DNA of 33,851 nt from an uncultured Azospirillum sp. (GTDB lineage: Bacteria > Pseudomonadota > Alphaproteobacteria > Azospirillales > Azospirillaceae): contig CALGOL010000473.1 of assembly GCA_937960755.1 (NCBI GenBank), forward strand, positions 1 to 33,851. The letters run 5' to 3'. Both the position numbers and the translations under genes were made by a program. Below are positions 24,980 through 32,419 of this stretch, in pieces; the stretch's first letter is position 1, and every line of letters starts with the position of its first letter. The notes below the pieces were generated by a model. That model did no database searches and was not told where the DNA came from. It was given only the letters and a program-made list of their open reading frames with translations.

Positions 24980-25987
24980 TTAAATAGCCGCAGCTTCTTC
25001 GGATTGAACTGCATACGCCAGAAATCCCTGGGCGTTGGCGGCTGGGCTGTTTTCCAGCATAACGACCCTGCTCTTGGGAAAGGCCGCCTGCGTCGGCTCC
25101 CGCCAAAGCGCCGCCCCGCCGCCGGTGAGAAGCACAATATCGAAAGGGCGATCACTCATCCGCTGAGCGTTTTTCAATTCCGTCAGGGCTTCGCCAGCGA
25201 CCTTGGCCGCCGCGGCCTCAACGTATTTGGCGATTTCGACGATGCGACCGTAAAGCATAACGGAAGCGTCTCTTTGCCTTAAAGCGCGTTCAAGCTTGGG
25301 AAGGCCCGGCGCCCCACCATGCTCGTCACGGATAAGGCCGTTGGCCGTCTCCAAAACCGCGCTCATCGCCCGAGGGGAACTCCCCGAAGCCGCTGGACGA
25401 AGCCCGCCATCCTCCACGACAGAAAAGTCGAACGAGTAGCAACCTGGATCGATGACAAGCACCTTGCTTGAGGCAAGGGATTCAGGATCATCCGTCGTAT
25501 CAAGAAAGCGGCAATACGCGCCGATGGGCTGCGCCAGCACCGTAACCCGCCCTACCAAGATGGACCTTTCCTTCGCGACGCGGTGCTCCCCTTGCAACCG
25601 TCGGACAAGCGCCTTGCAGCAATCCGGGTCCAGCGCCTGCGACACCGGCAGCCCTGTAACCAAATGGTCAACATGATCAGCCTCCGACATCAGCAGCGCC
25701 GCTTGAAAAAGGGCTTTGTAGGGTTTGGTCGAGGGATAGTCGTGGTGCAATTGACGGGCGCTATCCAGCCGGGACTGATCAACGCCAGCAGCCCAGCGCT
25801 CGCCATCGACATCAACGACCATGACGCCCTGGTCGTCAACCCCGCCGCTCAGCTTGTGCGGCAGGTCTGCCAACGGCGCCGCACCCGCCGGTAATATAAA
25901 ATCTCGGGGGATCGAATCTCCGGCCCCTCGACAAGCCAGCTTGAGATTCGAGTAGCCGATATCAAGCCCTACAAACAGATTCGTCAT
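24980..25987 (-). CDS. parM: ParM/StbA-like actin-fold plasmid segregation ATPase
   Basis: A 335-residue actin-like protein from ATG 25987, chosen for GGGAGAA seven bases upstream; the longer frame to 26056 adds a basic, low-complexity stretch. Seen motifs: phosphate-1 loop LFVGLDIGYSNLKLA (residues 4-18), phosphate-2 loop VLVIDPGCYSFDFSVV and adenosine loop IVLLTGGGAALW. ParM filaments push sister plasmids apart when tethered through an adaptor bound at a centromere. The 24632 gene would be the adaptor, and direct repeats upstream (26129, 26212) could be the centromere. Similarity to PRTRC protein D is another possibility. Confidence 0.85.
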   Translation of the reverse strand: MTNLFVGLDIGYSNLKLACRGAGDSIPRDFILPAGAAPLADLPHKLSGGVDDQGVMVVDVDGERWAAGVDQSRLDSARQLHHDYPSTKPYKALFQAALLMSEADHVDHLVTGLPVSQALDPDCCKALVRRLQGEHRVAKERSILVGRVTVLAQPIGAYCRFLDTTDDPESLASSKVLVIDPGCYSFDFSVVEDGGLRPAASGSSPRAMSAVLETANGLIRDEHGGAPGLPKLERALRQRDASVMLYGRIVEIAKYVEAAAAKVAGEALTELKNAQRMSDRPFDIVLLTGGGAALWREPTQAAFPKSRVVMLENSPAANAQGFLAYAVQSEEAAAI

Positions 25988-26128
25988 TCCGCTTCTCCCG
26001 GCATTCGGTATGCGTAAACGCCGCCGCCGTTTCAGGCGACGCAGCGTCAGTGTCATTTAAGAGTAGACGGGAATCCGCCGAACGCGCGCCCGGACTAAAT
26101 GCGGAAATTCATGATTTTGAATGGCGAC

Positions 26129-26227
26129 GGTGCGCAAGCGGTATGGAACAAGGCTTTAACCGGAAAGCGCACGGCACCTCCCGTAGGTTTTTTGCGGAAT
26201 ACCGAGCTTATGGTGCGCAAGCGGTAT
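26129..26227. repeat. Pair of 16-base direct repeats upstream of parM
   Basis: GGTGCGCAAGCGGTAT occurs at 26129-26144 and 26212-26227, spaced by 83 bases, both in the gene-free stretch upstream of parM. This could be a centromere-like or iteron-like site. Only two copies are visible. Confidence 0.6.
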
Positions 26228-26660
26228 TGAAACGGCTGCGCTATGGTTCATTGCGCAGTTTTGGGCTTGCGCTGATCGCCATAAAGGCCGGGTGATCGGG
26301 GAGGCAGGGCCGCTGCGTAGTTCGAAAATCTTAGTGCTCAACCATCCATTATTTTCCTCATCTAGTGGTGAACCGGTACTTAATTTTAATTTTCAAAATC
26401 TGTTATTCCTATACGGTTTACCACTAATTAAGTGGTGAACCATATTCAGAATTTTAAACAGGGGGGCGGGGCGGATGCGCAAACGTCACGATTTCGACCG
26501 AGGGAGACGCAAAGACCTATTCGGATTTTGTAATGGGTCTACCACTTAATTAGTGGTGAACTATGTTGAAATCGGGAATAAGCGTGCGTAGTGTTGAACC
26601 CTCCCGGTCCACCACAGAAGTAGATTAGGGAAAACCAAGGCATGAAACGGGGATGAGAGA
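26228..26660. other. Gene-free palindromic region upstream of mobI; candidate oriT
   Basis: No gene in this part. It holds three copies of an AGTGGTGAAC motif, two as full palindromes, a short G-rich run (26461-26470) and AT-rich tracts at 26340-26440. In SXT/IncA-C elements the transfer origin lies next to mobI, so the location makes this the best candidate for oriT here. The nick site itself cannot be recognised. Confidence 0.35.
26363..26562. promoter_or_regulatory. Three operator-like sites, ACCACT-N5-AGTGGT type
   Basis: Full palindromes at 26415-26441 (ACCACT-AATTA-AGTGGT core, 11-base arms matching 10 of 11) and 26536-26562 (ACCACT-TAATT-AGTGGT core). A half site TAGTGGTGAACC stands at 26363-26374. 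The repeated architecture suggests binding of one dimeric protein, maybe a MobI-operon repressor or a relaxosome protein. Confidence 0.7.
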
Positions 26661-27119
26661 ATGGACAGACCTGCCTGGGCGGCGATAAACGCACAGATCA
26701 GTGCGGCAAGAGAGGAGCTTGCCGCTGAAGCCAAAAGCTTGGGCGATTGGTACACAGAAACAATGAAACAGGCAAAAAGGAACCTGTCAAAAGATGACAT
26801 GCCGAAATATTATTTCCGCGTAAGAATAACAGGTCAATCAGTATCACTATATTGGGTTCGGACAAATTTTAAGAAATCCGGCGATAAAACGATCCAATTA
26901 CATAAACATGTTAAATGTGATGGAAAATACAGGTATTCGACTGATGCATTTTATAAGGTAGGCCCATGGGAATTAGAGCTTATAACTGAAGTCGAGAACA
27001 GAGCCGAGCCGATCCGTAGGGATTTGGCCACCGCCGCCGCTCTGTCGCGCGTTCTTGCAGGCAGGACCGGAGGAGCGCCGACCATGAGCGAAGCCCCCTC
27101 AGAGACCCCACCTACCTGA
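26661..27119 (+). CDS. mobI: MobI-like conjugative transfer protein
   Basis: A 152-residue protein that I match to MobI(A/C), the small protein needed for oriT processing in SXT/R391 and IncA/C elements. Points of similarity from memory: N-terminal W-x-x-I-N-x-x-I helix with the EELAAEAKSLGDWY pattern, a central YYFRVRITGQSVSLYWVRTNF, then KYRYSTDAFYKVGPWELELI. Length fits. The ribosome site is GAGAG-like, directly before ATG. It follows a palindrome-rich region that may hold oriT. The C-terminal 25 residues are Ala/Pro-rich and may not be conserved. Confidence 0.6.
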   Translation: MDRPAWAAINAQISAAREELAAEAKSLGDWYTETMKQAKRNLSKDDMPKYYFRVRITGQSVSLYWVRTNFKKSGDKTIQLHKHVKCDGKYRYSTDAFYKVGPWELELITEVENRAEPIRRDLATAAALSRVLAGRTGGAPTMSEAPSETPPT

Positions 27120-27193
27120 TCGACCAAACCCCATGGCTGAACCCCATGGCCGGTCCTGTGGCGGATCACACCATCGTCGATCCGTCATCCGGC

Positions 27194-27472
27194 TCAATCG
27201 GCCAATTCGTCTGACGAACCGCCGGGTTCGCCGCCGTCTGCATCCGACGACAGAGCGACATGCACCTTGCGGCAAAACTCCAAAAAATCGACATCCAGCG
27301 CACGGCAGATCACCCAGACCTCGACCATTGTCGGAAGCTGACGACCGCTCTCAATCTTGCTGATAACACCCTGCTGACGCCCGATCTTTGTAGCCAGATC
27401 AAGCTGCGTGACATTTTTTGCACGGCGAATTGAGCGCAACAATCCGCGGATAACGTCATTTTCGTGCTTCAT
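27194..27472 (-). CDS. XRE-family helix-turn-helix regulator
   Basis: A 92-residue protein with a standard XRE domain: LLRSIRRAKNVTQLDLATKI, then GRQQGVISKIESGRQLPTMV and LDVDFLEFCRKV. The tail is acidic and Gly-rich. It is convergent with the mobI-like gene and divergent from the 27657 gene. The palindrome at 27529-27547 in front of it is a likely operator. Confidence 0.88.
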   Translation of the reverse strand: MKHENDVIRGLLRSIRRAKNVTQLDLATKIGRQQGVISKIESGRQLPTMVEVWVICRALDVDFLEFCRKVHVALSSDADGGEPGGSSDELAD

Positions 27473-27528
27473 TGTCGATCATCAACATTATTCCGAGAAG
27501 TTACACGGACCATTATCGGCGGGGCGGG

Positions 27529-27547
27529 ATATTCTAAAATAGAATAT
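27529..27547. promoter_or_regulatory. Perfect palindrome, candidate XRE operator
   Basis: ATATTCTA-AAA-TAGAATAT, eight-base arms, centred between divergent genes at 27472 and 27657. TATCGG (27515-27520) and CCGATA (27558-27563) form an outer pair around it. Confidence 0.65.
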
Positions 27548-27656
27548 TTTCGTATACCGATAGCGACTCTTTGTCTGATACGCAGAATCAAACTATGAAA
27601 TCTACAGAAAATAGGCTAGACGACAGAAATCCGCAGCAACCTATCTATCTACGCGC

Positions 27657-28247
27657 ATGCTGTTTAGTCGTTTTGATGACGCGCTGAAGCCAGGCAACGA
27701 CATCTGGAAAACGGCTGCTAGCGGCGCTTTCCGGGAGAAGTTGGATGCCGCGACGACGGACTGGCCGCGAGGTGTGGAAACGCTGAAAGCCGCCATTGCC
27801 TTCACCGCCCCGCCCGACGCCTTGAACGATGAAGCGGCGACCTTATTCAAGGCGTCCCTCGCAGACGCCATCCGCCGGGCGCTCAACGCCCACGCCGAGG
27901 CGATGATCGCCCGGGCCGACGACCACCGGCGACTGCACGCCATGCTGGACGAGGGCCTGTTGGCTATCGCCGATCTTCTCGTAACGGCGACACTGCAGGC
28001 CGAGACAAGCTCTTCATGGGACCCCATGGCTGATCTCCCCATGGCGGTTTGGGCTGAGACCTTTCCCGGCGGAACCGCGTTCTCCATCGGACCTCCTCCG
28101 GAACCTCCGCCGAAAGCCGCCCTGATGCGCCGCCTCTTCGACCTCGCCCAATCCAATCCGCTGCGGTCGATTTACAAACTCTCCCCATGGCCCCCCTTAT
28201 CCGACAACGGCGCAGACGCCGCCGACACCGTTGTCCGCGACGGCTGA
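27657..28247 (+). CDS. Hypothetical protein
   Basis: A 196-residue protein with no domain that I recognise. It is mostly helical and alanine-rich up to about residue 125 (ADAIRRALNAHAEAMIARAD, then LHAMLDEGLLAIADLLVTAT), followed by a Pro-rich tail. The tail contains two PMA units, DPMAD and LPMAV, encoded by CCCCATGGC copies. It is divergent from the XRE gene at 27472, and the palindrome between them may regulate both. No ribosome site stands out before ATG 27657. Confidence 0.55.
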   Translation: MLFSRFDDALKPGNDIWKTAASGAFREKLDAATTDWPRGVETLKAAIAFTAPPDALNDEAATLFKASLADAIRRALNAHAEAMIARADDHRRLHAMLDEGLLAIADLLVTATLQAETSSSWDPMADLPMAVWAETFPGGTAFSIGPPPEPPPKAALMRRLFDLAQSNPLRSIYKLSPWPPLSDNGADAADTVVRDG

Positions 28248-28589
28248 TAAACCACCGCCCCGCCCGCCTCGTCGTCGTCCAATCTTCCGGACGATGCATC
28301 TCGCCGCCATCTTCGTTTTCATATCTTGAAAACGACCGACCCGCCTGTTAGGTTCGTTCCACTTTTGCACGATCTCTGATGATCTGCGAAACGGCGTCCG
28401 TGAACGACGCTCCGTCTTGAGAGTTGAACTCCCGAGACGAAGGCCAGCTGAAGCCGGGGGAGAAATCCCCAACCCAGCGTTAACGGTCACGCGACCGACC
28501 ACCCTCCAAAAACCCCATGGCCGAACCATGCAACGACGCAGCTCAGCGTCAGAGGCACGTTCTGCGCCCTATCCATGTCAGGAGCCGCC
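28248..28589. other. Gene-free stretch before the small-gene train
   Basis: No gene is supported in these 342 bases. It contains GAGTT-GA-ACTC-type pairing at 28421-28434, a hairpin GGGG-AGAAAT-CCCC around 28458-28471, and one CCCCATGGC copy at 28513. The arrangement is only loosely like the two-hairpin leaders elsewhere. Confidence 0.4.
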
Positions 28590-28784
28590 GTGAGCGACAG
28601 CCCGATCAAACCGCTTCCCGACACGCTTCTGTTTGACGCCGTCGGCGACGCGGAAGCCTTCATCCACACCCTTCGCCGTAAGGACCCGCCGACGCAGCAG
28701 CGCCGTTACAAGCCCTGCCCCGCCGGTGAGCGTTGGTTCGCCGCGGTCAGCGACGGCGACGGCCCGTTTCGTCCGGTCAACTGA
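28590..28784 (+). CDS. Small hypothetical protein
   Basis: A 64-residue protein starting at GTG 28590, chosen for AGGAG five bases upstream. The ATG at 28575 is in frame but has no such site. The sequence (FDAVGDAEAFIHTLRRKDPP, then RRYKPCPAGERWFAAVSDGD) resembles no known family. First of a run of small plus-strand genes. Confidence 0.5.
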   Translation: MSDSPIKPLPDTLLFDAVGDAEAFIHTLRRKDPPTQQRRYKPCPAGERWFAAVSDGDGPFRPVN

Positions 28785-28812
28785 CAAGGCGGCAAACCGA
28801 AAAGGAAATCCC

Positions 28813-29088
28813 ATGACCGACAACCACCCCATGGCAGACCCCATGGCAGACCCCATGGCGAGCGCACATAAGCGAACAGCGACGACGCGGGACATCGGGA
28901 TCGCCCTGCGTGACCTGATGGAGGAAAAGGAGATCGTCATGTCGTCTGAGACGGACGACGGCGAAACCGCTCAGACGGAGTTTCGGACAACAGTCGAATT
29001 CATCGACGTTTCCGACCCCGACAACCCCGTAATCCACCTTTCAACAGGCCAGACTTTCCGCTGCGCCATCGTCGCAGTTGGACCTTGA
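28813..29088 (+). CDS. Small hypothetical protein with an N-terminal tandem PMAD repeat
   Basis: A 91-residue protein from ATG 28813, preceded by AAGGAAA. Residues 6-17 are three four-residue units (PMAD, PMAD, PMAS), encoded by a perfect 12-base tandem repeat at 28827-28862. The rest is a mixed fold, with a C-terminal part (TVEFIDVSDPDNPVIHLSTG) that looks like beta strands. The upstream frame continues into the preceding gene and is not coding. Function unknown. Confidence 0.6.
   Translation: MTDNHPMADPMADPMASAHKRTATTRDIGIALRDLMEEKEIVMSSETDDGETAQTEFRTTVEFIDVSDPDNPVIHLSTGQTFRCAIVAVGP
28827..28862 (+). repeat. 12-base tandem repeat (CCCCATGGCAGA)x3
   Basis: Two exact units at 28827-28838 and 28839-28850, then a third with changes in its last three bases at 28851-28862. 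It lies in frame in the small gene starting at 28813. Confidence 0.9.
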
Positions 29089-29136
29089 CCCGCCGCATCA
29101 CTCGCCCCAAACTCAAATCCATCGGAGAACGGTTCC

Positions 29137-29457
29137 ATGACGAACGACGACCAGCGCTCTGCTCACCTCGAAACCGATGTCGCCGTCCTTAAGACCGACG
29201 TCGCGACCCTGAAAGTCGATGTCGCAGCTTTGAAAACCGACGTCGCCGACCTCAAAGTGACGATGGCTCGGATCGACGCCTCGGTGTCCGAAATCAAGGA
29301 CATGCTGAAGGCGCTCTACCCGATGCTGCTTACATCGAATGCGCGGACCGAGGCGCGGGTGGACGAACAGTCCAAACGGATCGATGATCTGTCTCGCACC
29401 GTCACGGCGGCCATTCCGCAACACCTCGCCGCAGTTCCTGCGGCCGGCGCTCGGTAA
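29137..29457 (+). CDS. Small coiled-coil protein
   Basis: A 106-residue protein with a regular heptad pattern. Residues 13-40 are four seven-residue units (TDVAVLK, TDVATLK, VDVAALK, TDVADLK), encoded by four 21-base repeats at 29173-29256. The second part (IDASVSEIKDMLKALYPMLL) is also helical. Such small coiled-coil proteins are common in mobile elements, often as oligomerisation modules; no specific function can be claimed. GAGAACGG lies upstream of the start. Confidence 0.7.
   Translation: MTNDDQRSAHLETDVAVLKTDVATLKVDVAALKTDVADLKVTMARIDASVSEIKDMLKALYPMLLTSNARTEARVDEQSKRIDDLSRTVTAAIPQHLAAVPAAGAR
29173..29256 (+). repeat. Four 21-base repeats encoding heptads
   Basis: Units at 29173, 29194, 29215 and 29236, each (A/G)(C/T)CGA(C/T)GTCGC followed by six variable bases and (T/A)GAA-like ends. 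Divergence is mostly at third codon positions, so selection for the heptad is likely. Confidence 0.8.
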
Positions 29458-29468
29458 CAGCGCCGCTT

Positions 29469-29489
29469 CGTCGTCATATATAGACGACG
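29469..29489 (+). terminator. Hairpin after the coiled-coil gene
   Basis: CGTCGTC (29469-29475) pairs with GACGACG (29483-29489) around loop ATATATA, 12 bases after the stop. There is no T tract, so termination is possible but not certain. Confidence 0.4.
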
Positions 29490-29514
29490 CCTAACCCGAC
29501 AATCTTTTCTATCC

Positions 29515-29558
29515 CCAGCCGGGAATGCGCTTCCCGGAAGGGCGGTCGTTCCCGGTCC
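29515..29558 (+). promoter_or_regulatory. Two-hairpin 5' leader, copy 2
   Basis: Hairpin 1: CCGGGAA (29519-29525) with TTCCCGG (29531-29537). Hairpin 2: GGG (29540-29542) with CCC (29551-29553), followed by GGTCC. The ATG of the 29575 gene follows after a short spacer containing AGGA. Confidence 0.6.
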
Positions 29559-29574
29559 TTGTCTTGATAGGACC

Positions 29575-30144
29575 ATGACCATGACCTCCATCACGTTAGA
29601 CAGCGTTGTCAAAAACGCCCTGGCTCTCATCACTGAAAATGTTCCGGCGCTGCCGCCGCTGGATCTATTACGCAAAGCGGACGAGTTTGAACAAGAGGCC
29701 GCCATTGAGGCTTCTTGGGACAACTACTCCACGGCAGCCGGCCTGCGTTGGAACGCCGAAAAATACCGCACCGCCGTCAGCCTGCGCACATCTACAACCA
29801 CGCCAGCCTGCCGCCTTGCCCAAACGATCTCCTGGGCAATCGTCAGCAAGCTGACGCTCACCGCCACGGATCAAGACCTATCCGAAAGCGATGAAAAACA
29901 AATGTACGAAATCAACCGGGCGCTTGCGACGGTCATGCTGCTTGAAACGGCGTTGATTCTCATCGACGAACTCGACGCGGCCGGCGAACTAGGCCAACGG
30001 ATATTCACCACGTTTGAACCTGAAGTAATCGGCGCAGACGAAAACGGCGAGCCGATTTACAACCAGGACCACGAACCCTACATCTGGATCGGTTTCGATC
30101 CCGACGACATCAAGCGAGCCTACGTCGCCCACACCCAACAATAA
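29575..30144 (+). CDS. Hypothetical protein
   Basis: A 189-residue protein of unknown function. ATG 29575 and ATG 29581 are both possible starts. The middle is helical (SESDEKQMYEINRALATVML, then LETALILIDELDAAG). The C-terminus is acidic (GADENGEPIYNQDHEPYIWI and GFDPDDIKRAYVA). The two-hairpin leader lies just upstream. No signal peptide or membrane helix. Confidence 0.6.
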   Translation: MTMTSITLDSVVKNALALITENVPALPPLDLLRKADEFEQEAAIEASWDNYSTAAGLRWNAEKYRTAVSLRTSTTTPACRLAQTISWAIVSKLTLTATDQDLSESDEKQMYEINRALATVMLLETALILIDELDAAGELGQRIFTTFEPEVIGADENGEPIYNQDHEPYIWIGFDPDDIKRAYVAHTQQ

Positions 30145-30163
30145 GCCCCAACACCACCCTACC

Positions 30164-30206
30164 CAGCCGGGATCGACGCATCCCGAACGGGGCGTCATCC
30201 CGGTCC
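30164..30206 (+). promoter_or_regulatory. Two-hairpin 5' leader, copy 3
   Basis: Hairpin 1: CGGGAT (30168-30173) with ATCCCG (30180-30185). Hairpin 2: GGGGCGTCATCCC (30189-30201), then GGTCC. A ribosome site (AAGGA) and the ATG of the 30230 gene follow. Confidence 0.6.
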
Positions 30207-30229
30207 ATCGCAGACAAGGAACCGACGCC

Positions 30230-30571
30230 ATGCTCCACACCCTCCCACCCGCGCTACGCTCGACCGGACCTTTATTTCCCGGTTCAGACAGCGACCTGAA
30301 AAACAGCGCTGAACTTGCCGACAGCCTTTCGTTCGCAACGCTCGACGACGAGCATTCCCGCATTCCCGCATTGTCCGATACGGACCTGCTGGAAGCCTTT
30401 CATCGCTTCGTCGATCTGGAGGCGGCTGCCTGCGAACACTGCGAGCGTTCGCACTCGTACGACGGATCAGACAACGGTCTGCACTCGCAAACTCAGCGCG
30501 CCCGACATGCCGCCCACCGGCTTCGCGAAGCTTGCGCCGCCGAGCTGTTAAACCGCCGGCTACACGCCTGA
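30230..30571 (+). CDS. Small hypothetical protein
   Basis: A 113-residue protein preceded by AAGGA and copy 3 of the leader. It has a CEHC pair (AAACEHCERSHSYDG) and a helical tail rich in Ala, His and Arg (THRARHAAHRLREA-like). No family recognised. The position in the small-gene train and the shared leader suggest a common regulation with its neighbours. Confidence 0.55.
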   Translation: MLHTLPPALRSTGPLFPGSDSDLKNSAELADSLSFATLDDEHSRIPALSDTDLLEAFHRFVDLEAAACEHCERSHSYDGSDNGLHSQTQRARHAAHRLREACAAELLNRRLHA

Positions 30572-30639
30572 AGGCCTGCGCCGCCTCCATCGTCGTGACC
30601 CGACGACAACGGTCAGCCTTTTCCTCTCGAGATCTCACC

Positions 30640-30801
30640 ATGATAACCACACCCGACAACGAACACCGTTTCGTCAATCACTACCGCTGTCCAGAGTGCG
30701 CGGCCGAATGGTCGGACGTTTGGTCAGCCCAATGCGACGACGAATGCCCAGCTTGCGGACGCCGTCACGTTTCGCCCTTCGCAAGCGAAGACGCGAATTG
30801 A
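30640..30801 (+). CDS. Small zinc-ribbon protein
   Basis: A 53-residue protein from ATG 30640. Two Cys pairs are visible: YRCPECAAEWSDVWSAQCDD then ECPACGRRH, giving a CPxC...CPxCG zinc ribbon. Similar short proteins with this pattern occur on alphaproteobacterial plasmids. The upstream in-frame extension overlaps the preceding gene and is not supported. No strong ribosome site was seen. Confidence 0.6.
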   Translation: MITTPDNEHRFVNHYRCPECAAEWSDVWSAQCDDECPACGRRHVSPFASEDAN

Positions 30802-30847
30802 ACCGGCCCGAGAGCCACCCCCAACCCCACATCATGAGAAATTCCCC

Positions 30848-31429
30848 ATGACCGCTGATCAATCGGTCTTTTTCACCCGCGGCTACGTGACCGGATCGTC
30901 GGAAGCAGTCGCCGAATTTGTCAATGAGCTGACAACCTCCATCTCATGGCAGGAAACACGTCCCACCTTTGTTGAGGTCCGGGACGGCGCAGCTGAATTC
31001 ACGCTGAAATCGACACGCCACCCCCTGGCAGGCATTAAAGACGCAACGCAGCGCCGCCCCGTCACTATCCGTTACGTCGCCTGCGACGAAACGGGTTCTG
31101 AAGGCTGGGAGGGCGTTTACGCAAACGGTGACGGAAACGCCGCCCGCTGCCCAGGCGGCGACAGCCTCTGCGACATGGTCTTCGGCGAAAACCCATGGCC
31201 GGGAGACATGATCGTCAACCTCCCCGCTGATGAGGAGGAACGAACAAAACTGCTGGCGACAGTTTCAGACGCCGCTCGTCAACAGGTCGACGTCATCCGA
31301 CGCTTGCGCCACCTTCTTGACAGGAAGCACCAGACTTGGAGCGACGACAAGGTCTTGGGCCAAGTCTCATATCTCAATCTTGAACTAATCCAAACAGCGC
31401 TCGAATGCGCCATAAATAAAGCAAAATGA
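30848..31429 (+). CDS. Hypothetical protein
   Basis: A 193-residue protein not recognised. The first half is a mix of strands and loops (YVTGSSEAVAEFVNELTTSI, then RPTFVEVRDGAAEFTLKSTR). The second half is helical (RQQVDVIRRLRHLLDRKHQT, then LNLELIQTALECAINKAK). It contains one CCATGG copy. The next gene begins 13 bases after its stop, so the two are probably co-transcribed. Confidence 0.58.
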   Translation: MTADQSVFFTRGYVTGSSEAVAEFVNELTTSISWQETRPTFVEVRDGAAEFTLKSTRHPLAGIKDATQRRPVTIRYVACDETGSEGWEGVYANGDGNAARCPGGDSLCDMVFGENPWPGDMIVNLPADEEERTKLLATVSDAARQQVDVIRRLRHLLDRKHQTWSDDKVLGQVSYLNLELIQTALECAINKAK

Positions 31430-31441
31430 AGGAACAATCTC

Positions 31442-31708
31442 ATGAAGATCGAAATATACAAGCATGACACCGATATCCCCGAAGATTGCTACGCGGTTGA
31501 TATAGGAAACCACACGCTCTTTCTGTCCATATTTAAAAATGAAACCGGCATCGCGGAAGTGACCATCAATCATGGTTACGAACCGGGCAGTAAAGAACAC
31601 AAAAAAGACTGCGAACTTTTTGCGAAGCACGAGAAAGCAATTCTCAGAGCCGCTTCCGCCGCGATAGCCAAGTTAGAAAATCGGCGGTTGGAGTTATCCA
31701 CCGTCTAA
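31442..31708 (+). CDS. Small hypothetical protein, possibly truncated
   Basis: An 88-residue protein with AAGGA before ATG 31442. It reads MKIEIYKHDTDIPEDCYAVD and ends RLELSTV. The frame stays open and protein-like for 76 more codons after the TAA at 31706-31708, so the original product may have been about 165 residues. Function unknown. Confidence 0.55.
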   Translation: MKIEIYKHDTDIPEDCYAVDIGNHTLFLSIFKNETGIAEVTINHGYEPGSKEHKKDCELFAKHEKAILRAASAAIAKLENRRLELSTV

Positions 31709-31939
31709 ACTCGTCTTCAATCCGACAGCGCCGTTTACGCTCCCGGCCTCGTACGCTTTGCCCAACAGCTCTATCAAGAAGGCGCGCGCGACAAAGCCCG
31801 AGAGATAATCAAATGCTGGGATAGGATTCCTGACGGAATTATTGAGCCGCTGCTGCAAGGCGCTGCAACGACTGAAATTGATGCTGAACAAGCATTGATC
31901 GTCACCATCAAAAAAACTGAGGTGCCGAATGCTTCCTAA
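31709..31939 (+). pseudogene. In-frame continuation of the 31442 gene after a stop codon
   Basis: Right after TAA the same frame reads TRLQSDSAVYAPGLVRFAQQ then LYQEGARDKAREIIKCWDRI and ends at TAA 31937-31939. It has no ATG, GTG or TTG start near its beginning. The composition is protein-like, so it may be the detached 3' half of the preceding gene. Confidence 0.4.
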
Positions 31940-31984
31940 AGCCCATACATGCCTAGTCTCAAAAATAGCAATCCGACCAACCCT

Positions 31985-32026
31985 GACCGGGAAGACAGCT
32001 TCCCATGAAGGGGCATCTCTCCGGAT
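31985..32026 (+). promoter_or_regulatory. Two-hairpin 5' leader, copy 4
   Basis: Hairpin 1: GGGAA (31989-31993) with TTCCC (32000-32004). Hairpin 2: GGGG (32010-32013) opposite CTCC (32019-32022). GGAGAG and the ATG at 32051 follow. Confidence 0.6.
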
Positions 32027-32050
32027 CGCAAACTGAACGGAGAGTCCGAC

Positions 32051-32326
32051 ATGGAATCTTTAACGCTCGATCTTAAAGGCGGGGCCGTAAAACGCGGTGA
32101 AGACATCCTCGCCGAAATCGCAAAAGCCGATCTTCGCTACTGCTCCGGCGTCAACCCTAAGCGCGACAAACGCCTCATCTTGCGGTCATGGACCGACGGT
32201 AAATTTGTTTTCGCCACCGGGAACCTTCGCTTTACGCTTAATCTCGAGACCGCCAAGTCGATCCTCGACGGGGCATGTCTTCTCATCGGCGACGACTGGA
32301 TCGAGCAACGCTCCATGCCAAGGTAA
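32051..32326 (+). CDS. Small hypothetical protein
   Basis: A 91-residue protein with GGAGAG seven bases before ATG 32051 and leader copy 4 upstream. The central sequence (RLILRSWTDGKFVFATGNLR, then FTLNLETAKSILDGA) looks like beta strands and a helix. No family is recognised. Confidence 0.6.
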   Translation: MESLTLDLKGGAVKRGEDILAEIAKADLRYCSGVNPKRDKRLILRSWTDGKFVFATGNLRFTLNLETAKSILDGACLLIGDDWIEQRSMPR

Positions 32327-32419
32327 TCGTCGAGGCGATAATTCTAGACCTCTGAGGGTCTCGGAAAAACTAAATCACGTCGTTGTCCGATCAGGACGAC
32401 ATCACCCGCACAAAACCTA

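Noticed and set aside
26050..26295. 81-codon plus-strand frame upstream of parM
   Set aside because: It covers the direct repeats, has no ribosome site and no recognisable sequence.
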